A DNA stretch of 64,000 nucleotides from an uncultured Ligilactobacillus sp. (GCA_934215475.1 CAKPZY010000004.1:1-64000); one strand, 5' to 3'; positions 19,032 to 30,051 are shown, counted from the stretch's first letter. Numbers and translations: made by a program. The notes: generated by a model from the sequence alone, not told the origin.

Positions 19032-19892
19032 TTACTCGTTTAAAAAGATACTGCCTTCTTTTTGTGTGACTGCACCGGCTTTCAGCAAGTGACCCAGAGC
19101 GCGTTTAAATTGTCCTTTACTGATCCCAAAATATTCTTTGATATCTTCTGGAGTACTTTTATCGGAAAAATTCAAACTGCCAGATGAGTGCTGTAACGCA
19201 GCCAAAATCATTTGCGCATCATCACCGATCACTTCAAAAGCTCGTGGTTTGAGCGAAAGGTTTAATGTACCATCGTCTTTAACAGCTATCACACGTGCAT
19301 TTAAGACCTGCCCGAGACGAGGCTCTTCCATTCGTTGAGTCGGGTGAATAAAACCAAGACAATAACCTTCAGTCAAAACACGAGTCCCTACTTTTTTCAG
19401 ACGATATACCACACATTTGACGTCCTTATTAGACATATCAGGTTTCGCTTTCTGGCTGATTCCTTGAAACATGGTTTCAGAAGCAAGAGCACCCCATAAG
19501 CGGCCCTTATTGTCCAATTTTAGGCCGATCATTAACCTGTCGCCTTTCTTCGGCCATAGCTCATGTAATTCCGGCAAGTCATCCAAGGAAACAGCTATGT
19601 CCTTGTTGGGCAACCCAATGTCTACAAAAACACCCAAATCTCTTTGAACGGACACAACTGTTCCCCAGGCATAACGGCCTAATCCAACTTTAGGAGTATT
19701 TTTAGTCAGCTGCAAATGGTGGTGTTCATTTTCATATGCAAAACCCGTCAATTGGCTGCCGATTTTCGGCAATTTTTTTAATTCTGATTTTGCAGTCTGA
19801 AAAGTATTTCCTTCTATTTGTGAATAAATGTATTTTTCATTTTCATCAGTAACTGTAGCAGTTACAATTCTTCCCAGAACATCTTTCTTCAT
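19032..19892 (-). CDS. cvfB: CvfB-family S1 RNA-binding protein
   Basis: The 286-residue protein has three S1-like OB folds and a C-terminal winged helix, the CvfB/YitL arrangement. S1 domains run at about 1-65, 70-140 (YAWGTVVSVQRDLGVFVDIG) and 148-215. The winged helix is KSTPEDIKEYFGISKGQFKR and onward. In staphylococci and streptococci CvfB binds RNA and affects regulon expression and virulence. Here it heads the cvfB-fur-xerD run. The start has AGGAGAAAA. Confidence 0.9.
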   Translation of the reverse strand: MKKDVLGRIVTATVTDENEKYIYSQIEGNTFQTAKSELKKLPKIGSQLTGFAYENEHHHLQLTKNTPKVGLGRYAWGTVVSVQRDLGVFVDIGLPNKDIAVSLDDLPELHELWPKKGDRLMIGLKLDNKGRLWGALASETMFQGISQKAKPDMSNKDVKCVVYRLKKVGTRVLTEGYCLGFIHPTQRMEEPRLGQVLNARVIAVKDDGTLNLSLKPRAFEVIGDDAQMILAALQHSSGSLNFSDKSTPEDIKEYFGISKGQFKRALGHLLKAGAVTQKEGSIFLNE

Positions 19893-20356
19893 AATAATAT
19901 TTTCTCCTACTTAAAGCTTAATCCTAGCAAACTTATGATGCAATATGTTAAATCACGGCATTGAACTGATTTTAGGCACTGGTAACTAAGATTGCTAGAC
20001 AATGATAGTTATTCGCCATAGTGATCACCTTATTTTGGATAGAAGCAGCTCTTTATGTGAAAAGGGAGCAGCTTTTAGTACAATGACAAAAATTACGGCA
20101 TGATCAACGAAACATTTTTAGCAAAGATCGCACTCACTAGGAATAATCACAAAAATAACCAATTTTTACCAGTACTCCATTTAACTATAAAACTTCCTTT
20201 AAATATTGTAACGGATTAGCGCTTAAAAAGCTAATTGATAGAGCCCTTAATTACCGCTATTAGAGGTAAAGAATAAACAGATTTGAACTTGATTTAATGT
20301 TTTCTTGAAATATATAGTGATCTGTAAATATTGGCGTAATAAGAGTGTAAGTCAAA
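19893..20356. other. Long intergenic region without a gene, with an orphan hairpin
   Basis: This AT-rich stretch between cvfB and pyk has no convincing open reading frame. At 20044-20076 AGCAGCTCTTT pairs with AAAGGGAGCAGCT (one A-A mismatch and G-U pairs), followed by TTTT on the plus strand. That is terminator-like, although no plus-strand gene is nearby. The cvfB promoter should lie within 19893-20000, but I cannot assign boxes with confidence. Confidence 0.4.
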
Positions 20357-20394
20357 CAAAAAAGCATTGCAAAACTGATTTAGTTTGCAATGCT
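20357..20394 (-). terminator. Terminator of the pfkA-pyk operon
   Basis: On the minus strand AGCATTGCAAA pairs with TTTTGCAATGCT around a short loop and is followed by seven Ts. It lies 25 bases after the pyk stop codon and is one of the strongest terminators in the window. Confidence 0.9.
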
Positions 20395-20418
20395 CGTGAT
20401 ATTTAATTCATTTAAATT

Positions 20419-22179
20419 TTAAAGGGCATTCGAAGCGCCATGGTAAACAATGCCGCGGCGAGAATCAACGGTTACGACTTCGCCCTCAGATACCAAGCTT
20501 GTTGCATCGTGTGCACCAACGACAACTGGTATCCCCATCGAGATGCCAACAACAGCAGCGTGTGATGTTAAGCCGCCGTTTTCAACCACTAAAGCAGAAG
20601 CTTTTTCGATTGCTGGCAAGTAATCTTTGTCAGTGTTCTTAGTTACAAGGACACATCCCTCAACAGCTTTCTCATTTGCTTCTTTGGCTGAAGTAGCAAT
20701 CACAGTTTTGCCAATGACAGTTTCGTCTCCGACGCCTTGACCTTCAACGATCTTAGAACCAATCAACTGGATCTTCATCACGTTTGTAGTACCTTTTTCA
20801 CCCACAGGAACACCCGCAGTGATCAAGATCAGGTCGCCTTCCTTAGCAAAACCAGCTTCCTGAGATTTTTCAGTAGCCAATGCGAACATTCCATCTGTTG
20901 AAGCAGGTGTATCGGCTAAGACAGGATAAACACCCCAGTTTACTGACAATCCGCGACGAGTACGCTCATCAAATGTAACGGCTAAAATGTTAGCATCTGG
21001 GCGATATTTTGAGATCAACCGTGCCGTGTGGCCTGACTTGGTGGCCGCAACGATCGTCTTGATGTGCAAATTATCTGCGGTTTCAGCGACTGAACGAGCA
21101 ACTGCTTCTGTCACATCTGTTTTGTCAAAATCGTTGATCGAAAATGTCCGATGCTGACGCAAAGTGTTTTCAGCTTTTACATCGATGCGGGCCATAGTTG
21201 CCACAGATTCTACCGGGTAATCACCATTAGCAGATTCACCGGAAAGCATGGTAGCATCTGTACCATCGAACACAGCATTGGCAACATCAGAAGCTTCAGC
21301 ACGTGTTGGGCGAGGATTCTCTTGCATTGAGTCAAGCATTTGTGTAGCTGTAATAACGGGTTTGCCGGCAGCATTACATTTCTTGATCAAAGTCTTTTGT
21401 ACCAATGGTACGTTTTCAACTGGGATCTCAACACCCATATCGCCACGAGCAACCATCAAGCCATCAGAAACTTTCAGGATCTCATCGAAATTATCGATGC
21501 CTTCTTGTGATTCGATCTTAGGGAAGATCTGCACATGTTCCATGTGTTTTTCTTCTAGTAATTCACGAATATCCAAAACGTCTTGAGGTTTACGCACAAA
21601 TGATGCAGCAATGAAATTGATCTCATGGTCTAAGCCAAAACGGATATCATCTGAATCTTTTTCAGTGATCCCTGGCAAGTTAATGGAAACTCCAGGTGCA
21701 TTGACACCCTTTTTAGATCCAAGAACGCCGTTGTTTAATACTTTACATACGAGTTCCTTGTTTTCGTCGTCCTTTTTTTCGATCTGCATGTCGATGATGC
21801 CGTCATCAAACAATACATGACCGCCCTCATGAACGTCATCATATAAACCAGGATAAGTAACCGCGATCTTGTCCTTGGTGCCCTCTAAGGAATCATCCAT
21901 TGAGATCCGTACTTCGTCACCGGTTTTAAACGAGATCTTACCGTCTTTTTCAATAGTGGTCCGGATCTCAGCACCCTTGGTATCTAACATACGTCCAACC
22001 ATTTTGCCGGTAATCTTTTCAGCTTGGTCAACTAACTTCATTCTGCCTAAATGCTCTTCATGATCACCATGAGAAAAGTTAAAACGAAAAACATTAGCCC
22101 CTGATTCGATCAGTTTGACGATTGTGTCTAAATCATTACTAGCTGGTCCAAGTGTACTTACGATCTTGGTCTTTTTCAT
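20419..22179 (-). CDS. pyk: Pyruvate kinase
   Basis: Transfers phosphate from phosphoenolpyruvate to ADP, the last ATP-yielding step of glycolysis. The 586-residue length includes the extra C-terminal PEP-utiliser-like domain (about 480-570, GGLTSHAAVVGISMGIPVVV) found in Bacilli enzymes. The TIM-barrel core has MVARGDMGVEIP and the signature ITATQMLDSM. The start has AGGAGAGG. It lies 88 bp downstream of pfkA, with which it is probably co-transcribed and regulated as a glycolytic pair. Confidence 0.98.
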   Translation of the reverse strand: MKKTKIVSTLGPASNDLDTIVKLIESGANVFRFNFSHGDHEEHLGRMKLVDQAEKITGKMVGRMLDTKGAEIRTTIEKDGKISFKTGDEVRISMDDSLEGTKDKIAVTYPGLYDDVHEGGHVLFDDGIIDMQIEKKDDENKELVCKVLNNGVLGSKKGVNAPGVSINLPGITEKDSDDIRFGLDHEINFIAASFVRKPQDVLDIRELLEEKHMEHVQIFPKIESQEGIDNFDEILKVSDGLMVARGDMGVEIPVENVPLVQKTLIKKCNAAGKPVITATQMLDSMQENPRPTRAEASDVANAVFDGTDATMLSGESANGDYPVESVATMARIDVKAENTLRQHRTFSINDFDKTDVTEAVARSVAETADNLHIKTIVAATKSGHTARLISKYRPDANILAVTFDERTRRGLSVNWGVYPVLADTPASTDGMFALATEKSQEAGFAKEGDLILITAGVPVGEKGTTNVMKIQLIGSKIVEGQGVGDETVIGKTVIATSAKEANEKAVEGCVLVTKNTDKDYLPAIEKASALVVENGGLTSHAAVVGISMGIPVVVGAHDATSLVSEGEVVTVDSRRGIVYHGASNAL

Positions 22180-22267
22180 TATAAGTTACCTCTCCTTTTG
22201 GAAAATAAAGTGATAATAAAAATTGTTAACAAAGTTTATTTAAAGTACCAGACATTACCATTAACTT

Positions 22268-23230
22268 CTAGAATCTCACGCGATCATTTAAGTCAAGCAA
22301 GGATATGTCTGTGTGATGCTTATGGTTTTCGAGAGTGTCGATGATTTCGGAAGCCACTAATTTGTTATGGCGCACCCCGAGCGCTAAGCCGCCCTTACCT
22401 TCCAGCAACAAACGAACGGCGTAATCACCAAGCTGGGTGGCAAATACTCTGTCCTTAGCAGTTGGTTGTCCACCACGCTGCACGTGAGCCAAAGTTACCG
22501 CACGAGTATCAAAATCATCATATTTGTCAAGCTCTTCTTTAAACTTCTGTGCTGACATCACACCTTCAGCGATAACGATCAAACCGTGCTTTTTGCCATT
22601 TTCATGGTTGGCCGCTAATTTGTCGGCGATAGCTTTGATATCATAATCACGTTCCGGGACCACAATTGCATCTGCGCCTGTAGCGATGCCTGCCCATAAA
22701 GCAATATCGCCGGCTCCACGTCCCATGACTTCAACAATAAATGTTCTTTGATGTGAGGTTGCAGTATCATTGATATTATCAATCTCATTGACTGCAACGT
22801 TAACTGCTGAATCAAAGCCGATCGTAAAATCGGTTCCTGGGATATCATTATCGATGGTCCCCGGTAAGCCTATCGAATTAAACCCGTGCTGAGTCAAACG
22901 TTCGGCACCATGATAGGAACCATCTCCACCAATCACGACTAAGGCATCTATCCCAAATTTTTTAAGTTGTTCGATCCCTTTTAATTGATACTCATTTTCA
23001 GCAAATTCAGGAAAACGAGCGGAATATAAAATGGTCCCACCTCTTTTTATGATCCCATCAAGTCGAGAAAGATCCAAAAGCTCAATATCGCCTTCAACTA
23101 ATCCCTTAAAGCCATAATTGATACCATATGCATCTAAACCTGAAGAGTTAGCTGAACGTGCAACGGCGCGGATCGCCGCGTTCATACCTTGAGAATCTCC
23201 ACCGCTTGTTAAAATACCAATGCGCTTCAT
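22268..23230 (-). CDS. pfkA: ATP-dependent 6-phosphofructokinase
   Basis: Phosphorylates fructose 6-phosphate, the committed glycolytic step. The 320-residue length is typical, with the ATP-binding GGDSQGMN near residue 10, GGDGSYHG near 100 and the catalytic [18 protein letters not shown] near 122. The second glycine-rich motif reads GGDSQGMN rather than the common GGDAPGMN. The start follows GAGGTG. A TATAAT box stands about 50 bases upstream (near 23273-23278), but I see no good -35 element. Confidence 0.97.
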   Translation of the reverse strand: MKRIGILTSGGDSQGMNAAIRAVARSANSSGLDAYGINYGFKGLVEGDIELLDLSRLDGIIKRGGTILYSARFPEFAENEYQLKGIEQLKKFGIDALVVIGGDGSYHGAERLTQHGFNSIGLPGTIDNDIPGTDFTIGFDSAVNVAVNEIDNINDTATSHQRTFIVEVMGRGAGDIALWAGIATGADAIVVPERDYDIKAIADKLAANHENGKKHGLIVIAEGVMSAQKFKEELDKYDDFDTRAVTLAHVQRGGQPTAKDRVFATQLGDYAVRLLLEGKGGLALGVRHNKLVASEIIDTLENHKHHTDISLLDLNDRVRF

Positions 23231-23357
23231 TTTTTCACCTCAAGTAATTTTCTGTGGTACTACATTCTCCACCGATTATAGTATCACTTTTCCAAGTTAT
23301 TGTCTTGTTTATTTCGTAAAAATATGAAATTACTGATGTAATTTACATTTTTTTTCA

Positions 23358-26300
23358 TTAACTCAAAACTACATTATCTTCTCCTAACAGTTTGATGACC
23401 GCCGTCTTAGCTCCTATTTCACCGCTTAACCAGTAATTTTTACTCAATAAAGTTTTTCGATCAGAATCAACATCAAAAATGATAACAGGAATATCTCCAT
23501 GAAAAGACATCAGTGCATTTTTCAATTCACGTTTTTTCTCAAGTGAAAAGTTTGAAGGTAGGCGCAAAAAGTAACGCTTATCATTCACAGAACTGGCCAC
23601 TGCTAATGTTTTCACCAATATTTCTGTTCCTTGCCGTTCTTCTATTTGGCCTGTGACCATGATAACTTCACCAACAGATAAGAGCGAACCGTATTTCCGA
23701 TATTGTTCAGGAAAAAGAGTCAAAGAAATGTCGCCTGTCTCATCATTAGCTGCAACAAAGGCCATCTGTTGCCCCTTTTTTGTTCGGATGGTTTTGATCT
23801 TCTTAAGATATACTATACCAGTAACGGTGTGGCCACTGCGCATTTGTGAAATCTTTAACGCATGATAAATTTTTGCTAGCTTGTCATATTTTTCTACGGG
23901 ATGGCCGGACAAAAAAGCACCTAAATAATAATTTTCTTTTTCAAGCTGCTCTTCCTCACTTAATTTCATTGATTTGTCTTCAATTTTAGGAGCAAGCATT
24001 TCAAATAATTCGATGTTATGTCCGCTTAACTCTGCATTTTTTAATGTCTGGGGTAACTGGGCTAGCAGTTCACCTCGTGAGATCCCAAATTCATCAAAGA
24101 CTCCACTATAAATCAGTGCTCTTATCGAATCTTCCTTTAAGAACTCGGGAGGAATACGCTGTAGAAATTGGTTGAAACTTTTATAGTTTCCGTGGTCGTG
24201 CCGTTCATGAATGATGGCTTGCACAAAATTTCTTCGGAGAGTTTTAATACAGCCTAAGCCAAAATAAATCGCATGGTCACGCAAAATAAAATATGTTTCA
24301 CTCCGATTAACCGATGGAGCGCGGATAGTTAAATCTTTACTTTTTGCTTCCATTAAATAGGTCTTGATTTTCTGATCTGATCCGATAACGGAGTTTAATA
24401 AAGCGGCATAAAAGGCAGCAGGGAAATGGCATTTGATATATGCTAATTCGAAGGCCATTTTAGAATAAGCGACCGCATGTGAACGATTAAAGCCGTAATC
24501 GCCAAAACGGCTGATATATTCATATACTTTTTGAGCACTTTGGGAAGAAAACCCTTTTTGTTTTGCCCCTGCAATGAATTTTTCGCGCATTTCAGCAATA
24601 ACAGCATGTTTCTTTTTACTCATTGCCCGCCGTAACAAGTCGGCCTGCCCGAGGGTAAATCCGCCCATTGCTGACGCAACTTGCATGACTTGTTCTTGGT
24701 AAACCATAATGCCATACGTTGGCTCCAATATTTTTTTCAACGAGGGATCCGGATACGTTACCCTCTTTTTGCCATGTTTACGGGCAATAAATTCATCGAT
24801 ATTATTCATCGGTCCCGGACGGTACAATGCATTGACAGCGGCGACATCTTCAAAGGATGAGGGTGATAACTTAAACAAGACATTCTTGATCCCATCAGAT
24901 TCAAACTGAAAAACCCCATTAGTATCCGCTCTTTGAAAGACACCCAATGTTTTTTGGTCCTTGAGGTCAATTTGAGAAACAACTAAATGCTTGTGATAGC
25001 CCACATCTATTAAACGAACAGCGTTTTCGAGAATGGTCAGATTACGGAGCCCTAAGAAGTCCATCTTTAATAAGCCGACTTCCTCGACTTGATCCTTGGC
25101 GAATTGTGTCAGTAAGATATTGTCTGACCCTAACTGAACCGGGACAAGTTCGTCCAAGTTCTGTTCGCTGAGTATAACTCCCGCTGCGTGAACAGAGTAA
25201 TGACGAGGCAATCCTTCGAGGTGCACTGCGGTTTTAAATATTAATTCGTTTTTTTGGCTATCAGCGATAAGATTTTTGAGCTTTTGTGATTGCTTGTAAG
25301 CATCTCTTAAGGAAATGTGGAAGACGGAAGGAACAGCCTTACTCCACTGATCCATTTCATACGTTGTCAGCCCCATGACTCTGCCAACGTCTCTCAGTGC
25401 TTGTTTAGCCCCTAAGGTGCCAAAGGTAATGATCTGAGCCATTTTTTGATGACCATATTTATGGTGTACATAATTGATGACTTGATCACGTTTTAGATCA
25501 GGAATATCCAAGTCAATATCTGGCATTTGGGCACGCTCTTCGTTTAAGAATCGCTCAAAAAGCAAGTTATACTTAATTGGATCAACATCTGTGATCAACA
25601 GCGTATAAGCAACTAAAGAACCTGCGGCCGAGCCACGTCCTGGTCCGATCATGATATGGTTCTGATGGGCAAAATGTGTCACGTCCCAGACGATCAAAAA
25701 ATAATCGTCAAAGCCCATCCGATCGATAACATGCAGTTCATGAGTTAATCTCTTTTGATAGCGGTCGCTGTCTTTGATGTGATTTTCAATTAAGCGCTGT
25801 TTTAAGCCTTTTTCGCAAAGTTGTTGCAAGAATTGGCCAGAGGTTTCCCCTTTTGGTACATGAAACTTTGGTAAACGAGTGGGCGGAAACTCCAATCGAA
25901 TGGAAATATCGGCAATTATTTTTGATACATTTTGATAAGCGTCTTCCAAACCTGATTTCTGATATGCGTCAGAAAATTCATCTGGAGATTGCAAATAGAA
26001 TGCACCATCTTGGCTAACAGTTAATTCAGCCGCTGACATTTTTCTGCCATCTCGGATCGCCTGTAAGACCTTAGCTTCAAAATTCTGCTCGGGACGGAGA
26101 TATTTTACCGGAGAAGCAGCAACAATGGATAAATGAGTACGCTTGGCAATTTGACGTAAACTGATCACAGACTGGTCGCCCATTTTGGGGCTGATCCCTA
26201 AGTAAAGAGAATTATGGTCACATTGATCATTGAGTTCTGTCAGCCATTTGATGGCCTGATCAAATTTAATCTTTTTCTGTGTTTCTTCAAGAATGCTGTG

Positions 26301-26696
26301 CTGTGCGGAGGTGATCACGAATAAGTCATTTAAAAAATTGCTGATCTCAGACAATGAAAGACGGTCACCTACCGGATCATCCGGCTGCTTAGTCATTTTA
26401 AGGCTGGAGAGTTTCATTAAATTCTGATATCCGTGTTCATTTTTGGCAAGCAAAATAAGCTCATTTCCTGCGTCATTTTGTCTGCTATCTTGCATTTGTA
26501 AAGTTATTCCTAGTAGGGGCTTAATATTAAATTCATGGCAGGCCTTATAAAAATCTAAAATACCATACATGACGTTAACGTCGGTCAACGCCAATGCTTT
26601 GTACCCCAGTTTGCTGGCATTTTTGACCAAATCAGTGATCTTTAAAGGGCTTTGCAATAGGCTAAAGCAGCTGATAACTTGCAATGGGCAAAACAT
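23358..26696 (-). CDS. dnaE: DNA polymerase III alpha subunit DnaE
   Basis: Replicative polymerase of the error-prone lagging-strand type. The 1112-residue protein begins with a PHP domain (1-200), followed by the catalytic palm with AQMPDIDLDIPDLKRD near residue 395, fingers, helix-hairpin-helix and an OB fold near the C terminus (HTVTGIVYLKKIKTI). The PHP metal ligands are largely lost: the HxH position reads QVISCFSLL and LTD(D)H reads LTDVNVMYG. PolC, the second replicase of Bacilli, is not in this window. A promoter with perfect TATAAT lies at 26811-26839. Confidence 0.97.
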   Translation of the reverse strand: MFCPLQVISCFSLLQSPLKITDLVKNASKLGYKALALTDVNVMYGILDFYKACHEFNIKPLLGITLQMQDSRQNDAGNELILLAKNEHGYQNLMKLSSLKMTKQPDDPVGDRLSLSEISNFLNDLFVITSAQHSILEETQKKIKFDQAIKWLTELNDQCDHNSLYLGISPKMGDQSVISLRQIAKRTHLSIVAASPVKYLRPEQNFEAKVLQAIRDGRKMSAAELTVSQDGAFYLQSPDEFSDAYQKSGLEDAYQNVSKIIADISIRLEFPPTRLPKFHVPKGETSGQFLQQLCEKGLKQRLIENHIKDSDRYQKRLTHELHVIDRMGFDDYFLIVWDVTHFAHQNHIMIGPGRGSAAGSLVAYTLLITDVDPIKYNLLFERFLNEERAQMPDIDLDIPDLKRDQVINYVHHKYGHQKMAQIITFGTLGAKQALRDVGRVMGLTTYEMDQWSKAVPSVFHISLRDAYKQSQKLKNLIADSQKNELIFKTAVHLEGLPRHYSVHAAGVILSEQNLDELVPVQLGSDNILLTQFAKDQVEEVGLLKMDFLGLRNLTILENAVRLIDVGYHKHLVVSQIDLKDQKTLGVFQRADTNGVFQFESDGIKNVLFKLSPSSFEDVAAVNALYRPGPMNNIDEFIARKHGKKRVTYPDPSLKKILEPTYGIMVYQEQVMQVASAMGGFTLGQADLLRRAMSKKKHAVIAEMREKFIAGAKQKGFSSQSAQKVYEYISRFGDYGFNRSHAVAYSKMAFELAYIKCHFPAAFYAALLNSVIGSDQKIKTYLMEAKSKDLTIRAPSVNRSETYFILRDHAIYFGLGCIKTLRRNFVQAIIHERHDHGNYKSFNQFLQRIPPEFLKEDSIRALIYSGVFDEFGISRGELLAQLPQTLKNAELSGHNIELFEMLAPKIEDKSMKLSEEEQLEKENYYLGAFLSGHPVEKYDKLAKIYHALKISQMRSGHTVTGIVYLKKIKTIRTKKGQQMAFVAANDETGDISLTLFPEQYRKYGSLLSVGEVIMVTGQIEERQGTEILVKTLAVASSVNDKRYFLRLPSNFSLEKKRELKNALMSFHGDIPVIIFDVDSDRKTLLSKNYWLSGEIGAKTAVIKLLGEDNVVLS

Positions 26697-26810
26697 CTTG
26701 CGGCCTTCCTTTCGGGTAGTTGTTTTGTTTCACGATTAGGTGGAAAATATGCTGGAAGACAATAAAGTGACTCGCTGGAGCCTTGTATGTCTTTTCATTT
26801 TGTTTATTTT

Positions 26811-26839
26811 ATTATACTCAAATCATAGCGCACCTTCAA
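26811..26839 (-). promoter_or_regulatory. Promoter of dnaE
   Basis: On the minus strand TTGAAG (26834-26839) and TATAAT (26811-26816) are separated by exactly 17 bases. The predicted transcript has a leader of about 110 bases before the dnaE start codon. Confidence 0.6.
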
Positions 26840-27014
26840 AGTCCAAGTGATCAGAAAATAGTACTTTAAGAAGGATAAGCAATCAGCTCACTATCTAATT
26901 TGAGTTTATTCTATCTTCAAACTGACTAAAAACAACCCTAGCGCAAATTTGCAACGTTAATGAATCGAGAACTGTAAAGTTAGATCAAGCCAGTTGATCA
27001 TTTGCCGTAAAAAA

Positions 27015-27044
27015 TTGTTTATAATCACTATTTTGTGCTAAACT
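27015..27044 (+). promoter_or_regulatory. Candidate promoter of the small membrane protein gene
   Basis: TTGTTT (27015-27020) and TAAACT (27039-27044) are 18 bases apart, just upstream of the plus-strand gene at 27069. The match is moderate. The rest of the 372-bp gap (26697-27068) holds only this and the divergent dnaE promoter. Confidence 0.4.
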
Positions 27045-27068
27045 ACTGGTATTGAGAGGTGAAGGAAA

Positions 27069-27260
27069 ATGGTTAAACAGCTCACTTTGCTTTTTTGGAG
27101 TGCAATTTATGGACTTATATTGGGTTATCTGGTCTCTGCTTTGACTGGAGCAGTCTTTAATCCCGTTTTAAGCGTTGTGGTTCCTATGGTTGGAACCTTG
27201 ATCGTTGTTAACCTCATTGCTCCAATGTTAAAACCGGATACAAAAAATAAAAATAAGTAA
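27069..27260 (+). CDS. Small two-helix membrane protein, DUF2929-like
   Basis: The 63-residue protein has two hydrophobic helices, about residues 5-30 (LLFWSAIYGLILGYLVSALT) and 33-53 (VLSVVVPMVGTLIVVNLIAP), and a Lys/Asn-rich tail. Length and pattern fit the YjzD/DUF2929 family, whose function is not established. AGGTGAAGG precedes the ATG. It is monocistronic, plus strand, between dnaE and clpB, and ends at a terminator shared with clpB. Confidence 0.8.
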   Translation: MVKQLTLLFWSAIYGLILGYLVSALTGAVFNPVLSVVVPMVGTLIVVNLIAPMLKPDTKNKNK

Positions 27261-27337
27261 AAAACGCGCCTTCACTGCGTAAACTCCGATTAGAATAAAG
27301 CCAACTTTTGGAGTTATGCAATTAAGCGCGTTTTTTT
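27260..27337. terminator. Bidirectional terminator between the DUF2929-like gene and clpB
   Basis: AAAAAACGCGC and GCGCGTTTTTTT bound the region. Inside, GCGTAAACTCC and GGAGTTATGC also pair. The outer stem is GC-rich and flanked by A and T runs on both sides, so it works for both convergent genes. Confidence 0.8.
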
Positions 27338-27360
27338 AGCTAAAGCGGCGCCTGAGCATT

Positions 27361-29970
27361 TCAGGAGTGCGCTTTTTCTTTTTCTTTCGCAGTAAATATC
27401 AAATTTTGCTGCTCGCCTAGACTGATCTCAACTTCGGAATGGGGTAAAATTTTGCCGGCAATGATCTGTTTAGCCAAAGGCGTTTCTACCTGGTCCGTGA
27501 TAAATCTTTGTAACGGACGTGCACCGTACGCGGGTTCATAGCCGTTTTTAGCTAACCATTCCTTAGCAGGCTCGGAGATCGTCAAACTTATTTCTTGATC
27601 GGCCAATCGTTTCGACAATAAATTAATGAATTTGTCGACTATTTTTTTAATAGCTTCTAAAGAAAGCGGTGTAAACATAATGATATCGTCGATCCGGTTG
27701 AGAAATTCCGGTTTAAAATGTGCTTGAGCAAGTTTCATAACGGCATCATGAGTTTCTTTTGAGATCTGGCCATCTTCACTGACCTGATCTAGCAAAATAT
27801 CCGACCCTAAGTTTGAAGTCATTATCAAAATCGTATTTTTAAAGTCGACTGTCCGACCCTGTCCGTCAGTTAAACGGCCGTCATCTAAGACCTGCAGTAA
27901 AATATTGAATACATCCGGATGGGCTTTTTCAACTTCGTCTAATAAGATGATCGTATATGGGTTGCGACGGACGGCCTCAGTTAACTGCCCACCTTCCTCG
28001 TAACCGACATATCCAGGAGCGGCCCCTACTAATCGAGTGACGGAGATCTTGTCCATGTATTCACTCATATCTAAGCGGACCATATGCTTTTCTGAATCAA
28101 ATAAATTTTCAGCCAAAGCTTTGGCTAATTCTGTTTTACCGACTCCAGTTGGGCCTAAAAACATGAATGAGCCTAAGGGACGCGAAGGGTCTTGCAACCC
28201 TGCCCGTGAACGTAAAACGGCGTTGGATACTGCATCGACCGCTTCGTCTTGTCCAATCACCCTGGCATGCAAACTGTCAGATAGATGAAGCAATTTTTGC
28301 CGTTCTCCTTCGACTAGTTTTGCAACAGGGATCCCTGTCGAACGGCTGACGACTTCAGCGATCTCATTTTCTGTGACAGATTCTTCCACTAGCCAATTAT
28401 CAGGCCGGTCACTTTTTTCTAAACTTGCCAGTTCTTTTTCTAACTTCGGGATCGTACCATGCTGTAATTTGGCAGCTGTTTCTAAATCGTATTTGCTTTC
28501 AGCATCTTCAAGTTGATGTTTAGCCTGGTCGATCTCAGATTTTTTATCGCTGACTTTCTTGATGTCTTCTTTTTCGCTTTCCCAGCGCATTTTCAGCTGG
28601 TTATCTTTTTCGTGTTCATCAGCTAATTCTTTTTGCAATTCTGCCAAGCGCTGTTTGGAGGCTTCATCAGTTTCTTTTTTCAAAGCAGCTTCTTCGATCT
28701 CTAAGCGCATGACAGAACGATTGACCTGGTCCAATTCAGTTGGTACTGAGTTCATTTCCACCCGTATCTCAGCACAAGCTTCATCGACAAGATCGATAGC
28801 TTTATCAGGTAAAAAGCGATCAGTTATATAGCGATCAGATAATGTTGCGGCAGCAACGAGGGCGTTGTCATGGATCCTGACACCATGATGGATCTCATAT
28901 CTTTCCCGGAGCCCACGCAATATCGCAATCGTGTCTTCCACGGTTGGTTCGTGCACAATGACTCTTTGGAAACGTCTTTCCAGTGCCTTATCTTTTTCCA
29001 AATTTTCGCGGTATTCATCGAGGGTCGTTGCCCCAATCAAATGCAATTCCCCGCGTGCCAGCAATGGTTTCAAAATATTACCGGCATCCATACTGCCTTC
29101 TGTTTTTCCTGCTCCAACGATCGTGTGGATCTCATCAATAAATAAAATGATTTGTCCTTCGCTTTTAGTGATCTCCTTAAGGACGGCTTTGAGTCGTTCT
29201 TCAAATTCTCCCCGGTACTTCGCTCCGGCAATCAGAGAACCCATATCCAAAGAGAAAATCGTTTTATTTTTAAGATTGGCAGGCACATCATTTTTGACGA
29301 TCCTTTGGGCGAGGCCTTCGACTATTGCCGTTTTACCTACCCCAGGTTCTCCGATCAGAACAGGATTATTTTTTGTTTTGCGAGATAAGATCCGGATCAC
29401 ATCACGGACTTCTTCATCTCGACCAATGATTGGGTCCTGTTTCCCGCTGCGAGCTTCTTTGACAAGATCGATCCCGTATTTTTCCAGAGCCTTGTATTGT
29501 GCTTCTTGATCCTTTGAAGTCACATGCTCGCCTCCCCGCGCTTTTGTGATGACATTACGCAATTGGTCTTCAGTCAAGCCGTTTTTAACTAGATATTCGG
29601 TCAATGGATGAAATTTAAGTTTCATCAATGCCAGTAACAAGGTATCGATAGCAACATATTCATCCCCAAGCTCTTGTTTTAATTTATCTGCGTTTTGCAA
29701 TAGTTGCACTAAATTTTGACTAAACGTTTGTCCATAGGCAACATTGCCCGAAACAACTGCGATCGCATCAAGCTGCTGATCGACTTCTTGCTCAAATTTA
29801 TGAACGTCGATCCCTGCCTTTTGATAGATGTCAGTCGCAAATTCTCCCGGTTGAAGCAAAAATTTAAACAAATGGGCAACGTCGATCTCTTGGTGCTTGC
29901 GAGTCACCGCGATTTGCTGGGCTTGTCCGAGTGCCTCTTGCACTGCATTGGTCAAGCTTTCGTTATTCAT
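27361..29970 (-). CDS. clpB: ATP-dependent chaperone ClpB
   Basis: Hsp100 disaggregase that works with DnaK to rescue aggregated proteins. The 869-residue protein has an N-domain (1-145), AAA+ module 1 (Walker [10 protein letters not shown] near 206, [13 protein letters not shown]), the coiled-coil middle domain (about 400-525, highly charged) that separates ClpB from ClpA/ClpC, AAA+ module 2 (GPTGVGKTE near 604) and a C-terminal D2 domain. No ClpP-binding loop is apparent. Upstream are a probable CtsR box (30086-30103) and palindromes, consistent with heat-shock control. Confidence 0.98.
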   Translation of the reverse strand: MNNESLTNAVQEALGQAQQIAVTRKHQEIDVAHLFKFLLQPGEFATDIYQKAGIDVHKFEQEVDQQLDAIAVVSGNVAYGQTFSQNLVQLLQNADKLKQELGDEYVAIDTLLLALMKLKFHPLTEYLVKNGLTEDQLRNVITKARGGEHVTSKDQEAQYKALEKYGIDLVKEARSGKQDPIIGRDEEVRDVIRILSRKTKNNPVLIGEPGVGKTAIVEGLAQRIVKNDVPANLKNKTIFSLDMGSLIAGAKYRGEFEERLKAVLKEITKSEGQIILFIDEIHTIVGAGKTEGSMDAGNILKPLLARGELHLIGATTLDEYRENLEKDKALERRFQRVIVHEPTVEDTIAILRGLRERYEIHHGVRIHDNALVAAATLSDRYITDRFLPDKAIDLVDEACAEIRVEMNSVPTELDQVNRSVMRLEIEEAALKKETDEASKQRLAELQKELADEHEKDNQLKMRWESEKEDIKKVSDKKSEIDQAKHQLEDAESKYDLETAAKLQHGTIPKLEKELASLEKSDRPDNWLVEESVTENEIAEVVSRSTGIPVAKLVEGERQKLLHLSDSLHARVIGQDEAVDAVSNAVLRSRAGLQDPSRPLGSFMFLGPTGVGKTELAKALAENLFDSEKHMVRLDMSEYMDKISVTRLVGAAPGYVGYEEGGQLTEAVRRNPYTIILLDEVEKAHPDVFNILLQVLDDGRLTDGQGRTVDFKNTILIMTSNLGSDILLDQVSEDGQISKETHDAVMKLAQAHFKPEFLNRIDDIIMFTPLSLEAIKKIVDKFINLLSKRLADQEISLTISEPAKEWLAKNGYEPAYGARPLQRFITDQVETPLAKQIIAGKILPHSEVEISLGEQQNLIFTAKEKEKAHS

Positions 29971-30051
29971 ATCCGCTTCACTTCTCCTTTTAACTAATAA
30001 TAAACAGGTTAAGGTTCTTGTTTTTCAAGGCTTTAATTAAGCCTGACTATA

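Noticed and set aside
28931..29509. A 192-residue frame antisense to clpB
   Set aside because: It lies wholly inside the well-supported clpB frame and shows composition expected from the opposite strand (Ser/Arg/Pro-rich).
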